64,000 bases of DNA from contig CANJKZ010001018.1 of the NCBI GenBank assembly GCA_947471745.1, positions 1,234,001-1,298,000 of the forward strand, read 5' to 3'. The position numbers and the translations under genes are program-made. Shown here one piece after another: positions 34,045 to 44,430 of this stretch (positions within the stretch are counted from its first letter, which is position 1; each line of letters opens with the position of its first letter). The stretch comes from Closterium sp. Naga37s-1 (taxonomy: Eukaryota; Streptophyta; Zygnematophyceae; Desmidiales; Closteriaceae). A model generated the notes under the pieces. It was not told where the DNA came from. It was given only the letters and a program-made list of their open reading frames with translations, and did not search any database.

Positions 34045-34620
34045 GCCTCGCCATTCATCCCTTGGTCGAGCCATGGCCGAGCCATTCACACATTGACCGA
34101 GACATTCACTCATTGGCCAAGCTTTGGCCGAGCCACGTACCCCTTGGCCGAGCCATTCTCCCCTTGGACGAGCTATGGCATTGCTGCTCACCCCTTGGCC
34201 GAGTCATGGGCGGACCATTCACCCCTTGGCCGATTCATGGCCGATCCATTCACCCTTAAACCGAGCTAAGGCCGAGGTATTTAACCCTTGGCCATGCTAT
34301 GATCGAGCCATTCACCCCTTGGCCGAGACATTCACCCATTTATCGAGCTATGGCCGAGCCATTCCTCTCTTGGTCGAGCCATGGCCAAGCCACTCACCCC
34401 TTGGCCGAGCTATGGCTGAGTCATTCACCCCTTGGCCGAGCATTGGCCGAGCCATGCACCCTTTGGCCGAGCCATTCACCCCTTGGCCGAGATATGGCCG
34501 AGCCATTCACCTCTGCCGAGCTATGGTCGAGGCGTTCACCCTTGGCATAGCAATTCACCCCAAGCTATCTTCTTGCAATTCAACACTTGGCCGAGCCATG
34601 GCCAAGGCATTCACTAAATC
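34045..34620. repeat. Minisatellite with 20- and 31-bp interleaved units
   Basis: Irregular repetition of TTGGCCGAGCCATTCACCCC (20-21 bp) and a 31-bp form with an added CTATGGCCGAG. Several frames stay open through it (Trp/Pro/Ser/His-rich), which is expected from the repeat, so I do not call a gene. An AT-rich tract with ATTATCATTACCATTACC runs follows to 34696. Confidence 0.8.
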
Positions 34621-34696
34621 ACAATTATCACTACCTCATCACAGTAACCAATACCCTATCACAATTATCATAACCACATTATCATTACCATTACCC

Positions 34697-34861
34697 TGTC
34701 GGAATTAAGGTTAATTCGGGTTGCTCCAATAAACATATGTAGTGGTACATCTACACTATAGTAGTGTAGAATACATTGGTTTGGTTGGGAGAACTTGTGG
34801 TGTACACTCTTTAGAGTGGACCACCTCCCAAACCCTATAGGTTAAACCACAAATCATTACA
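34697..34861 (+). repeat. LTR-like segment, possibly a solo LTR
   Basis: 165 bp that begins TGTCGGAATT and ends AATCATTACA, with LTR-like TG/CA ends, and abuts Gypsy-2 RNase H coding sequence at 34862. The flanks (TACCC and GTACC) do not form a clean duplication. Orientation is arbitrary. Confidence 0.35.
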
Positions 34862-36471
34862 GTACCTTCGCGCACTGCCCCATCTCAACCCACGACGGGT
34901 CCGTTGGCTCGACTTCCTCGAGTCCAACTTCCCCTATACGGTCACCTGCAAGAAGGGTGCTTCGAATATCGCCGATGCACTGACCCGCCCGACTGCTCAA
35001 ATCCACGCGATACTACTTGCCCATACCAGCCCACTGCTCACAGGACTATTTACCCGCGGCTACCAAACAAACCCATTCTTCACAGGAGGAAATTCGCATC
35101 AGTTTGCATCAGCAAAAGGGATATATTACGTAAAAGCTGACACCGACCCCATCTGGGCACCATGATACACGCTACTATGGGAGTTACTGTTACAGGAGGT
35201 ACATGACGGAGTTGCCTCAGGACACTTCGGGTCGAAAAAACACAACAGCAACTGCAGCGGTACTATTACTGACCCGAGATGCTGACCGACTTGCAACGAC
35301 ATATGGCATCGTGTCCCACCTGCCACCTCATGAAGTCTCCACGACAACGACCGGCAGTACAGTTGCAGCCGATACCACCCCCAGAGCGTGCTTGGCAGCA
35401 GGTGACGATGGAATTCGTCACGGGGTTACCGGCTGGGGCAAGTGGATATTATGCGATCGTGGTCGTCGTCGATGGGCTCACGAAAATGGTCGATTTCACA
35501 GCATGTAAGAATTCAATCTCAGCCAAAGAAACAGCATGACTCTTCATCGCAACCGTTGCTCGACTTCACGGGATACCCGCGGCGATGATCAGCGACCGCG
35601 ACACGAAATTCACCAGCAACTTCTGGCGCAACCTATGGCAGCACTTTGGCATGAGACTGCAATTCAGTTCATCGTACCACCCCGAAACCGATGGTCCAAC
35701 TAAGAGGACCAAAGAGACCATGGAGCAGTTAATCCGAGCCACGTGTGACGACCCGTCAACTTGGGAGTAGCAGTTGCCACTCATCGAGTTCGCATACAAT
35801 AACTCCACATCAGCCACGACGCTGCAGTCCCCAGTCTACCTCAACTATGGCCAAAACCCAACAATGCCCATAACGCCGATCCCCGACAACCCAGTCCCAC
35901 GTGCGCAGTATTTCGCCGAAACTTTACAAGCAGCCGGACCCGAGCAGCCGAAGCCATTAAATAATCAAACATCATCGCTAAACGCAATGTCGACAGCCAC
36001 CGCCGCCCCGTCACTTACCAACCCGACGACTTCGTACTCCTCGACACCCAGAACCTCCGCCTGGCCATAACCCCAAAACTCCACCTCCGATATTGTGGCC
36101 ATTTCGCATCAGCCACATGGTAACACTCGTCACCACCCACCTCCTCCTACCCGCCGACTAGTACGTTAGCCCATCATTCCACGTCAGCCTCCTCGGCCCC
36201 TAAGTCCCATCTATGAGCCAATTACTACGCAGCCGGCCATCCACCATAACACGACTACCGACAGAGCTCGTCTTCAACCATGAGAAAATACTGAGTCATC
36301 GAGTTCGTGACCCACGTGGAGCCCGCAGGATCAAGTTTCTGATTCGCTGGAAAGACCGCACACCCACCAAAGACAATTGGGTGCCCGTGGATAAAATTGA
36401 GTATCTGCGCAACCGCAATTTTCGAGATGCACACACCCAGAACCAAGGAGGCTCCTTGAGGAGGAGGGTAC
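34862..36471 (+). pseudogene. Gypsy-2 RNase H end, integrase and chromodomain
   Basis: Recognisable blocks: NIADALTRP of RNase H (about 34,970), the integrase HHCC zinc region ending CPTCHLMKS (about 35,310), the core with MISDRDTKFTSNFWRNLW and SSYHPETDG, and a chromodomain FLIRWKDRTPTKDNWVPVD (about 36,340). It is a fossil with many breaks, clearly older than the Copia copies. Confidence 0.82.
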
Positions 36472-36891
36472 TGTAAGGAGAATTCCATTTCCTTACTTCG
36501 CACCCCTGCGTACCGCGTACACGACTATTCCCGCCAACAGCACCCTACAGTAAATAATTACCACTCGCGACACTCGCCTCGACCACTGTTCCCGCCACTG
36601 TTCACATCGCGACCCAACCTTACGGTTCGGTTGGTAACCGCGGTCTGGCCCTCCATCTCGACAATTCCCAGCCTCGGCGCCAGGCCCGTCGTGCACCCCA
36701 CAGTACACGTGTTACTGTTACTACGCTAGTTTCGCTATATAACATTTGCTCCATCCCTTCGCTCATTGTACTCTTGCTTTGATAGTGCAATCCTCATTCG
36801 CTCACTCAATCGCCCTCGTATCAGGATCCAATAAATACGATAGTTATACGTGGATTTTCAAGTGAAATAATCTTTTATTGTCAGTAGTATC
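36472..36891 (+). repeat. Gypsy-2 3' LTR, left part
   Basis: Begins TGTAAGGAGAATT just after the purine-rich tract. A possible TATA element (CTATATAAC) lies at about 36735. It is interrupted at 36891 by hAT-1 and resumes at 41117. GTAGTATC (36884-36891) is duplicated at 41109-41116. Confidence 0.75.
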
Positions 36892-36905
36892 CAGGGCCCT
36901 CCCTA
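36892..36905 (+). repeat. hAT-1 left terminal inverted repeat
   Basis: CAGGGCCCTCCCTA, matching the right end with one mismatch. It is preceded by the duplicated target GTAGTATC. A small palindrome CAGACA/TGTCTG follows at 36907-36922. Confidence 0.9.
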
Positions 36906-37096
36906 TCAGACATTTTTGTCTGTTTTTTCTGAAATATTAGACGATTTTTTTTTTTTGCTTATCTGATTTCTAAGAAATATTCTGGCCCTGAAATCTGATG
37001 CATCATAAATAGATTTTTGTATGATTAAAAAGACGTGAGTGTAGGATATTTCAGGTACTTGTATCAGTTCCGTCTGAAACCGAGTCATATAGAGTA

Positions 37097-37142
37097 TGCC
37101 GTGATTGACGCGTGATTTACGTTTACTGCGTCAATCACGGCA
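37097..37142. repeat. Perfect 15-bp inverted repeat (hairpin) in the hAT-1 5' region
   Basis: TGCCGTGATTGACGC at 37097-37111 pairs exactly with GCGTCAATCACGGCA at 37128-37142 across a 16-bp loop. It lies about 205 bp inside the transposon, upstream of the transposase start. It could be a subterminal transposase-binding or terminator-like structure; function unknown. Confidence 0.85.
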
Positions 37143-39565
37143 CGTTCTAGACGTCAGAGTGCGTGCATGGGGTGACGGCGCAACGGAGCACACTGCCATT
37201 TTGGACGACTGCCAAGCAGCTCTCCCTGCTATTGGTCAACTTTCGAGCCAGCGCAGAAGTTGATTGGATAGCAGCGCCTCGCGCGACTTGCACAGACTGT
37301 TGTCCATCATCATGCTGGACGAGGGTTGGAGTGGGGCACCGCGGTGCGTTGTAAATCATGTACGCACCAGATTCAGCTGAAATGCTCGGCTGGCTCCCCC
37401 CTCCTGCTCCATCGCTCCCTTCAATAGCTAGCCCAGCAAAATTCCTACCCCTCCTAGTCTCTCGCGTATTGACACCATCTTCCCAGGGCCCTGTCGCCAT
37501 GGATGGTGGTGACGCTGACGACCCCGCTAGTTCGCGCCGTCCACTTACTGGACTAGACTTCCTGAGAGGCGGTCCACCACCCGCCACGCCAGAAATAGAT
37601 CTTGTCGAGCAGCTCCCCGTACCCACCCACGAACCAAATGGCCCGCTGTTAACCTGCGGTGAACTCTCAGTGATCCGCCCAGTGGACGAGTCGCCCAGTA
37701 GAACGACGGGCAGTGTAGCTACTCCCACATTTAGTGCAGTCCGATCTGCAAGAGTTGCCCGGTTTCCGAAGTTCGTGAAGTACACCCAGTCCACTATTCG
37801 CATTGCTCGAACGCGCATGCCGCACGTTCGCATTACGCAAGCCAGGGTGCGAGCTCCCGCAACTCCATCTACTCCGCAAACTTCTGCTGGCACGAACACC
37901 ACGCCATCGGATCCAGGGCCGTCAACGCCCTCTCCGTTGGTTCCCGACCCCGATGCGCTTCTCGAAAAACTGCAGAAGAAGTGTACTGACATATGGCAAC
38001 GTCGATTCCCCGGGTTAGTCATCTCGCAGCGCAAGGATGGCCACCCCTGCATAAAGTGCAGTGTCTGCCTGGCTTACGGACTGCCACACTGGCAGTACGG
38101 CAAGGCGGGCAAGGGTGGCGTGGATATCCAGAAGCAGACCATGCGCAAGCATGGTCTGAGTCGCAAGCACCGGCATTCACATTCGCAAAATTTCATGCAT
38201 AAGCACGGATGGCGCGAATGTAATGGTCGGTAGTCAGAATGGGCTGGTGGCCCGACTGCGTATGCGAGTCCCTACCTTGTCGCGTGCCATTGCCTTGCAC
38301 ACCGGTAATGCTTCCCTTTTTTGACGTATTTAGTGTATGTGTATTATCTTGTTATCCCGTTACTAACGCGTGTTTTGGCTCTTTGCAGTGAGGCGCTCGC
38401 CGCCAAAGATGGCGCGACGAACATCCCCGACTTCAACATCTTCGATCAAGGGATCCGCGCCATCGCGAACCTCATCGGAGGAAGTTGCGTCGTGCACCAG
38501 AGGTTCTACGAACTGCAGCACGTGTTCCACGAAACAAGCTTGGAGATTCGCTGGCTGTCGCGTGGCGATGCGGTATCTCGCCTTGTCGCTGTCCTGCCTG
38601 CAGCGATCGTCCTACTCTGGGAGAAAGACAAGACGACCTATCATCTTGTTACAAGCTTTAAGTTTCATTTTTTCTTGTTCTTTCTTGCTGATGTCCTGAA
38701 GGAGCTCAACGAGCTCAACAAAAGGTTTCAGCGCCGAGCGGTGACTTCGATTTTATTGCCTTCCCGGGGTGCCCCCTTTGTTTGATGACTCATAATGTTC
38801 GTGTTTATGATGTCGCAGGTGGACATTACCCAAGTCATGGGGCAGGTGCAAAACACCTGCAGCAAGCTGAAGGCACGCCATGTGGAGTACGGTGTTAATT
38901 TCACCGAGGACAGCGAGCGCCTCAGCGCCTTCCTCGAAGCGCAAGCTTTTTCTGCCGGTCGCCTACCCGGAGGCCGTGGCCAAGCGCGACCGTTTGTGCG
39001 CGGAGTGGTTCGGCTCCCTCCGCAAGATGTTCAACGCTGACAATTGTTCTCTGCCATGTACAGTTTTATCACGCTTTCCAAGTTTGCAAGTATTAATAAG
39101 TCTACTAAACCTTGTAGAACCTTTCATATTCACTACGTGTGTTGTTTGTCTTAACACGAGTTAACTGGAAGAAGGCCGAGCAGGAGCTGCCCCGCTTCAC
39201 CCGAGTGATAGCGGCGCAGTACAAGGACCAAGCGTTCCATGTGGGCTTGAGATTGGGAATCCTCGTTTTCCAATCTCGTTCGACTGTGGGTGGCTGTGGC
39301 CGTTCTTCCGCTCAGCACCGTGGAGTGCGAGCGTGGCTTCAGTCGCCAGAACGTCATCAAGTCCTGGCTCCGGAGCAACCTCTGCAACGCGCGACTCGCA
39401 GACCTCATGTGCATCTCCTTGCTCCAATACGATCCCAACTGGGACGACGTGGTGAATCTGTGGCGCGCATCAAAGAAGAGGCGCCCTGCAAGAAGTCAGT
39501 GGAGTGGCTTACAACAAGACCAAGCGCACAGGGGCAAAGACAGAGGCTACAGCTGTCAAGAATGA

Positions 39566-39876
39566 ACCTGAGCGAAGTGGGCCTCCTCAGACTCAGGGAG
39601 CAGGCTGCTGAGGGTGATGCAGGCCGCAGCGTCACGCAACTTCCACGCTGTGAGGTCAGCACGCTGGCGGCTATAACGATCTCTGGCTGCGTCGCTAGGG
39701 TCAGTGCCTAAGGGTGCAGGATCGTCGGGCTTAGGAAGGTCGCCAGAAGCGTGCGCCCACAGAGACTCATCTGCCTGAACCTGGCTCTCTAAAAGGCGGC
39801 GCGCACGCAGGAGCCAGACGGAGAACTCAAGCGGCCTACCCTCGGCGTCAAAGCGCAGAACCCTAGGGGTCGCCAT
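39566..39876 (-). pseudogene. Copia-F gag N-terminal remnant
   Basis: Opens MATPRVLRFDAEGRPLEFSV at 39876, clearly related to the MATPSVLAFDAEGRAIDF start of the Copia-B and C Gag proteins. About 100 codons remain. It is a diverged subfamily with its own leader and LTR. Confidence 0.85.
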
Positions 39877-40009
39877 AGCGGTAGCGAAGGGGTGGGAACT
39901 GCTGTTGCCGAAACCCTAAACGACTGAAGGGCCTGCGTAGAGCGTGACAGACAGTGCGGTGCGACGTGACAGGACGCAACTGGCGGGGACGGGCATGACA
40001 GGCGCGGAC

Positions 40010-40420
40010 TGGCAGAGCGCACGGGGCGCGACGGACGGGCAGGGCGCACCGGGCGCCACGGACGGGCAGGGCGCAGCGGGGGCGCGACGGACGGGGGACG
40101 GGACGGCAGCGCGACGCGACGAGCAGGGGACGCGACGGGCAGGGGACGGGACGGCAGCGTGACGCGACGGGCAGGGGACGGGACTGGCAGCGCGACGCGA
40201 CGGGCAGGGGACGCGACGGGCAAAGGACGGGACTGGCAGCGCGACGCGACGGGCAGGGGACACGACGGGCAGGGGACGCGACGGGCAGGGGACGCGACGG
40301 GCAGGGGACGGGACGGGCAGGAGACGGGACGGGCAGAGGACGGGACGAGCAGGGGACGGGACGGGCAGAGGACGCGACGGGCAGGGGACGCGACGCTACG
40401 GGGAGTGCTAGCGCTACGGG
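40010..40420. repeat. GC-rich minisatellite leader of Copia-F
   Basis: Irregular tandem copies of GACGGGCAGGGGACGCGACG-type units (about 18-20 bp) between gag and LTR, parallel to the leaders of the larger Copia elements. Confidence 0.85.
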
Positions 40421-40596
40421 CGCTTCGTAACGGAACGGGCACGCGCTAAGGGCGCGACGGGACGAAACAGGCGCAGCGGTAACAGTCGACTACGCGCTAG
40501 GGGCGTGATGGGCACTAGGGTACGGGACAGGCTCGGGCGCTACGGACGTGAACGAGAGGAACGGGATCCCACAGGATCCTAACCTAGGTGATACCG

Positions 40597-40704
40597 TGTC
40601 AAGAATGACAGTGTGGTTTGACTAAGGTTGGTTGGGGTACATAAACCTAACCCTAACAGTTGTACCCCCTATAACACACCTCATTAAGACTACCACATCT
40701 GACA
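40597..40704 (-). repeat. LTR of Copia-F (108 bp)
   Basis: Begins TGTCAAGAATGACAG and ends CACATCTGACA on the plus strand. On the reverse strand it is followed by CGGTATCACC, a primer-site-like sequence. The end was fixed by the ACAGC duplication. Confidence 0.85.
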
Positions 40705-41094
40705 ACAGCGCCTGACACAACAGCTGAGAATACGCCTGTGTCGCTTGGAGAATGCAAGCACAGAAAGAAACCAAAAGCTCAAGTCGTAGTTAGTGACAGT
40801 GAAGACGAAGGAGTAGATGTGCGTGCGACTGTTGCACTTAGCGATAATGACTTAGTTAAACCTAGTTAAATGAGCGATAATAACTGTGGAGCTGTAGTAG
40901 TGAATGTAGGAGTAGAAGGTTAGGTTTAATACATCAGGCATTAACTACTGTGGAGTAGACGGGCCCGTCTGCTGCATCAGGCACCCTCAGATGCTAGGGA
41001 AAAACATGGACCATAAGACAGGGAAACCTAGACATTTCCGATGGATCATACGGGCCCGGAGGGCCCGTCTGATGCATCAGGGGGCTCCAGGGAC

Positions 41095-41108
41095 TAGCGA
41101 GGGCCCTG
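41095..41108 (-). repeat. hAT-1 right terminal inverted repeat
   Basis: Reads CAGGGCCCTCGCTA inward on the reverse strand and is followed by GTAGTATC (41109-41116). Confidence 0.9.
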
Positions 41109-41117
41109 GTAGTATCA

Positions 41118-41123
41118 TTTATT
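41118..41123 (-). terminator. AATAAA polyadenylation motif 94 bp downstream of the GST stop
   Basis: TTTATT on the plus strand reads AATAAA on the GST strand. It lies in Gypsy-2 LTR sequence just outside the hAT duplication. If used, the GST transcript would end inside a transposon. Motif evidence only. Confidence 0.35.
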
Positions 41124-41216
41124 TCGCTGGAATGAAGATACTTTCTTAGTAATCTGAGTTCCGGGATATTACAGAATTGTAACAGGTGCTGAAGACATCA
41201 CATAACGAGTACACTT

Positions 41217-42815
41217 TCAAAGTGTGGGAAGCGGCGCGATCTCATTCATCTTCTTCCAGACCGAGCGGGCGAACACGCGGCTCAGCCACGTTTTCAGATT
41301 AGGGCGGGACTCAAACAAATTCCCAACTCCCGCCGCCTGAAGAAGCTCAATGACTGGCAGATGTGTCAAACTTGCGAGAGTGAACGAGTCGCCCACCAGA
41401 TACTCCCGCCCATCGAGATGCGTTTCGTAAATATCGAGGATCTTCTCCAGCTGCACATTGCACGAAGCGGATGAGAGATAGGAATCGATGCAGGAACGGC
41501 GAACGGACATCATGAGATCAATATTCAGCCAGTTTCGCCAGGATTAGCGCAGACGATGACCTAATCGAAAGTTGCAAGAAGAGATGATGGTGCATTATTA
41601 TGGCCGTAGCTAGTAGTAGATTCTTCGACCATGGACGTTGTCAGCTCACCTTGTTCGTCGCCGCATCAACCTTCTCCTCGTCAGGCTCGCCAATCTTCTG
41701 AAACCTCTTAAAAACTCGTTCAAACGCGATCGCGATCGCCTCGGGCGAGAAAGCGTTGACCTCCGTCTCGATCCACTGGTTCACGCGGCCTCGCTCCAAC
41801 GCGTCATTTCCCAGCAGGCTGACTCCGCGTTCCGCGCCGTACTTGTCGGCGAGGTACCGCATGATGGCTCGAGACTCTGGAATGGTAAGGGAAAACAACC
41901 ATGTCAAGCTGCGTCTTGCACAGGGAGCGAGACAACAACATTCAACCTACTGTGTCGTCCGAGTAGCACGAGTAAATGTCTGACGTGCACTGAGGCGAAA
42001 ACATATATTTCAGGCACTTGTGATAATAGACGCAGCAAAAAGGGTTACCCCTTACCACGACCGACCAAAACGGACAGGCTCGGCCTCTCAATTTTCAAAC
42101 ACCAGCAGTTACGGCGAGGACCCGTCCATGAATCCAAGTGAGTCGTCAACGGTATGGAACGGTGGCCATCGGTGCAATTCAAATTGCCATCGGTGCAATT
42201 CTTCTTGGCTCGTCTGCATGCATCTTCCCCAAAAGCACCTACCCCAGATGCGCTCGCCGTCGTCTTCGAGAAGAGGCAGCTTCCCGAAGGGCTGCTTGGC
42301 GAGAAACGCGGGCGTGCGCGATTCGCCCTTGGTGCCGTCGACAAACTCCCACTCGTAGCCCTGCGCGGGGCGAGGGGAAGAAGGGTTGGGGTGGGTAGGG
42401 GAGGGGTGGGAATCTGTGAAGTTATCCGGATGTCATAGGGGAGGGGGGGAGTTTGGTTTCGTGTGTTGGGAGGAATATAGGGGGGGATGCAAATCCATGC
42501 TTTTGAAAAACACGGTCTTGCAAATAATCCTGCGTCTCATTTGACCTCTGAGGCCTGCGGAGATGTCGCGTCGCGTCACAACACGTTGTGTCAACGAGTG
42601 GAAATGGAAGATGGGACATGCCTAAACGCACCCTCTTCAAAAACAGATTTGGGTTGAGGAGCCACGCTTTGCCACGAGCGAGACAGAGCTTATATCGGGT
42701 TCGACCCGATCTAACGGCGTCGGGATCGCACCTCAATGCCGAGTTCGTGCAGCGTGAGCAAGACGCGGCGGACGAAGGGCGAGTAGCCCATGCCGTAGAG
42801 CTTCAAGCTGGCCAT
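41217..42815 (-). CDS. GSTF: Phi-class glutathione S-transferase, four exons, 220 aa
   Basis: This gene encodes a cytosolic-type enzyme that conjugates glutathione to electrophiles. Exons are 42815-42732, 42360-42243, 41876-41650 and 41450-41217, all joined by GT-AG introns (371, 366 and 199 bp) and together exactly 221 codons including the TGA. The thioredoxin-like N-terminal domain (residues 1-80) opens MASLKLYGMGYSPFVRRVLL, with Ser12 as candidate catalytic serine. It has QPFGKLP with the cis-Pro at 57 and the glutathione-binding ESRAI at 68-72. The helical C-terminal domain has EYLVGDSFTLASLTHLP, typical of phi and related plant GSTs. The length fits the family (about 210-220). No signal peptide is seen. 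There are no breaks, so it is probably functional. It is the only whole host gene in the window. Exon 4's acceptor is chosen from alignment memory and phase. A related class such as tau is less likely. No promoter elements were identified with confidence. Confidence 0.88.
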
Positions 42816-43698
42816 CTGATGTGAACGCGCCGCGGCTCGGTTCTGACGAGAGTAATGCCCTTCCAAGTATACTAGAGCTCAAACTCGATTTGGGAGGTAT
42901 CTCGCTTCTCTCCCGAGCAAGTCACCGCTGATACCTAGCCTACTTGAGTGAGCGCGGATGAGCAGGCTGGTTGTGGGTGAGACGAATAGCAGATGTCGGA
43001 GGAGCACGTATTTGCTTTTAAAGGTTGATCATTTGAGCCGCATTTAGTACCTCCATCAAGCAGGGTGATAATCACCCAGCCCGATAGTTCCATGCGCTGT
43101 GGACTGTCACTGTCCCACCCACTGTCCCAGTTAGATCGTCGGCAAAATCTTCCGTTTCCCACCCACCGTCGTCGCGAGAGGAGGGAGGGGAGGAGGGAGC
43201 AGGCGAGTGAGGTATCTCGCGCCTTGGTATTTCGTGCGTCAGCGTGATCGAAGGCGAAGGTTCACTGCGCTTGCTGCTTGCGCTTGACGCATCGGAGCTG
43301 ACGTTCAGTAATAATTACTGTATCTGTAGTACGTTGATACGGATATGCCTTGCAAATCATTCTGTTGTCAATTCAATATCATTATCAATAAAAAAAAAAG
43401 TGGCAATGCTTTTTATGCAATATCATTTATACATGGGAAAGCTGATAACTCAACGCCCTTGAAGAGATGCAGCCCTTCCCCCTCTGCAGAATACCCAAGT
43501 CCCACAACAGCTGCTGCCACCTGCTGTGGCTGTATCAGTGTATCACCAACCCCCACCACACACAGTTGCCACTGCTGCTGTTTTTGTTTCCCCCACATTC
43601 CCCACTGCTACACCTGCTGCTTAGGGTACATTCCTGCGAAGACATGCCTTTAATTTAGGCGTCACAAAAGCAGTGTACCGCTCTGCACCGCATTACAC
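42816..43698. other. Intergenic region upstream of GST
   Basis: No gene or transposon is recognised. It would contain the GST promoter. An A10 run occurs at about 43389 and a CTG/CAC-rich stretch at about 43500-43620. Open frames here are short and composition-driven. Confidence 0.5.
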
Positions 43699-44287
43699 CT
43701 AAGCATCAAACGTTTCCACCACACTGCATCTCGACGTTGAGACGCGAGGCTTTTGTGACGCGCTCCAGGAATGTACCCTTAGGAGCGAGCGGCGAGCTGC
43801 AGAGCATCCTGAAGAACACGATGACAGCACTCCACACACTGCATTCACGGTCGTACGACTCGTAAAATACTCTGGAGCCATGTAGAATGGTGTACCCACC
43901 ACCTCGAGAAAAGGAACACTCCGAGCGAGCCTAGCAGCCACACCAGATCCGATCAGCTGAATCTGCAGCAACTGAAATCGCCTTATTCAGTATTCTCCTT
44001 ATTAGCATGATTCAATAGAAGGATGTTCTCGGATTTGATGTCGCGGTGCAGGATGCTGTGCGAGTGGCAAGGTTGCAAGGCAGGCACGAGAAATTTGGCA
44101 GCGTGCTTGATCCAAAAGATCTTGTTGAGCCCTTAAGTTCCTCTGCGAGTGCCACCTCATTGCGCACTGCTTCCACGTCAGCAGCGCTCTGCACAGTTGG
44201 GGTAGGCATGAGGCAGGAGGCACGGCAGAAAGCAGAGGAGAGCACAGGCGCCAAAGATGAAGACAGAAGCAGAAAAGAATTGGGTTA

Positions 44288-44430
44288 AGGGCAGAGCAAA
44301 CAGGAGGAAAACAAAGCAGGGGGGTCAGAGCAGGGGATCAGAGCAGCGAGAACAGAGCACGGAGATCAGAGCAGCGAGAACAGAGCAAGGAGATCAGGGC
44401 AGCGATTTCAGGGTAGAGTGACTAGGGCAA
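44288..44430. repeat. Purine-rich tandem repeat in intron 1 of kinase relic A
   Basis: Irregular copies of GGAGATCAGAGCAGCGAGAACAGAGC-like units (about 13-26 bp). A related array lies in the same intron position of relic C (53922-54195). Confidence 0.7.

Larger units (their letters stand above)
39554..40704 (-). mobile_element. Copia-F: short Copia remnant inside the hAT transposase gene
   Basis: 1151-bp reverse-strand remnant with the target duplication ACAGC (39549-39553 and 40705-40709). Parts: a right-hand LTR (40597-40704), a GC-rich tandem leader and the beginning of gag. The left end consists only of the first 12 bases of the LTR (TGTCAAGAATGA). It is broken and cannot move by itself. 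It is the innermost level of the nest Gypsy-2 > hAT-1 > Copia-F. Confidence 0.88.
37499..40869 (+). pseudogene. hAT transposase gene (TTF-type zinc finger and C-terminal dimerisation domain), decayed
   Basis: ATG at 37499 (GCCATGG) is preferred over an in-frame ATG at 37358. Exon 1 has a Pro/Ser-rich N-terminus and a TTF/BED-like zinc finger: WQRRFPGLVISQRKDGHPC, CSVCLAYGL, then KHGLSRKHRHSH (to about 38,200). A later exon, after an acceptor TTTGCAG at about 38388, gives FHETSLEIRWLSRGDAVSRL and a DVLKELNELNKRFQ block. A GT-AG intron at 38741-38818 leads to VDITQVMGQVQNTC. A frame change follows near 38945. The hAT dimerisation motif LSTVECERGFSRQNVIKSWL is at about 39,305-39,370. An acidic tail (VVVSDSEDEGVDV) resumes right of Copia-F and ends with TAA near 40869. 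Much of the catalytic core expected between finger and exon 2 is absent, so it is not functional. Confidence 0.78.
36892..41108 (+). mobile_element. hAT-1: DNA transposon with both ends and an 8-bp target duplication
   Basis: 4217-bp element with terminal inverted repeats CAGGGCCCTCCCTA (left) and CAGGGCCCTCGCTA (right, read inward). These match at 13 of 14 positions and have the CAGGG start typical of hAT elements. It is flanked by the perfect 8-bp duplication GTAGTATC (36884-36891 and 41109-41116), the hallmark length of the hAT superfamily. Inside is a decayed hAT transposase gene on the plus strand. Subterminal CTGATGCATCA motifs occur near both ends (36995-37005, 41069-41079, with a variant at 40969). 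The element lies in the Gypsy-2 LTR and itself contains Copia-F. It is probably immobile without help because its transposase is damaged. Confidence 0.93.
34862..41173 (+). mobile_element. Gypsy-2: 3' half of a chromodomain Gypsy element, interrupted by hAT-1
   Basis: Plus-strand Ty3/Gypsy remnant. Parts: end of RNase H (LRALPHLNPRRVRWLDFLE), integrase (about 35,190-35,830), chromodomain (about 36,270-36,400), purine-rich tract (GGAGGAGGGTA) and 3' LTR (36472 to about 41173, excluding the hAT insertion at 36892-41108). It is old, with many breaks. The right LTR boundary (…GGATATTACA, 41173) is an estimate. Confidence 0.82.

Noticed and set aside
37147-38052. 301-codon reverse-strand frame opposite the hAT transposase first exon
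   Set aside because: The plus strand carries a recognisable zinc-finger and later hAT domains; the reverse frame has no motif.
36892-41108. Domesticated hAT host gene (ZNF862-like)
   Set aside because: Intact terminal repeats and a perfect 8-bp duplication show a transposon, and the coding region is damaged.
41217-42815. GST as a pseudogene because no single frame spans it
   Set aside because: Four exons with GT-AG introns and matching phases give exactly 221 codons with all key motifs.
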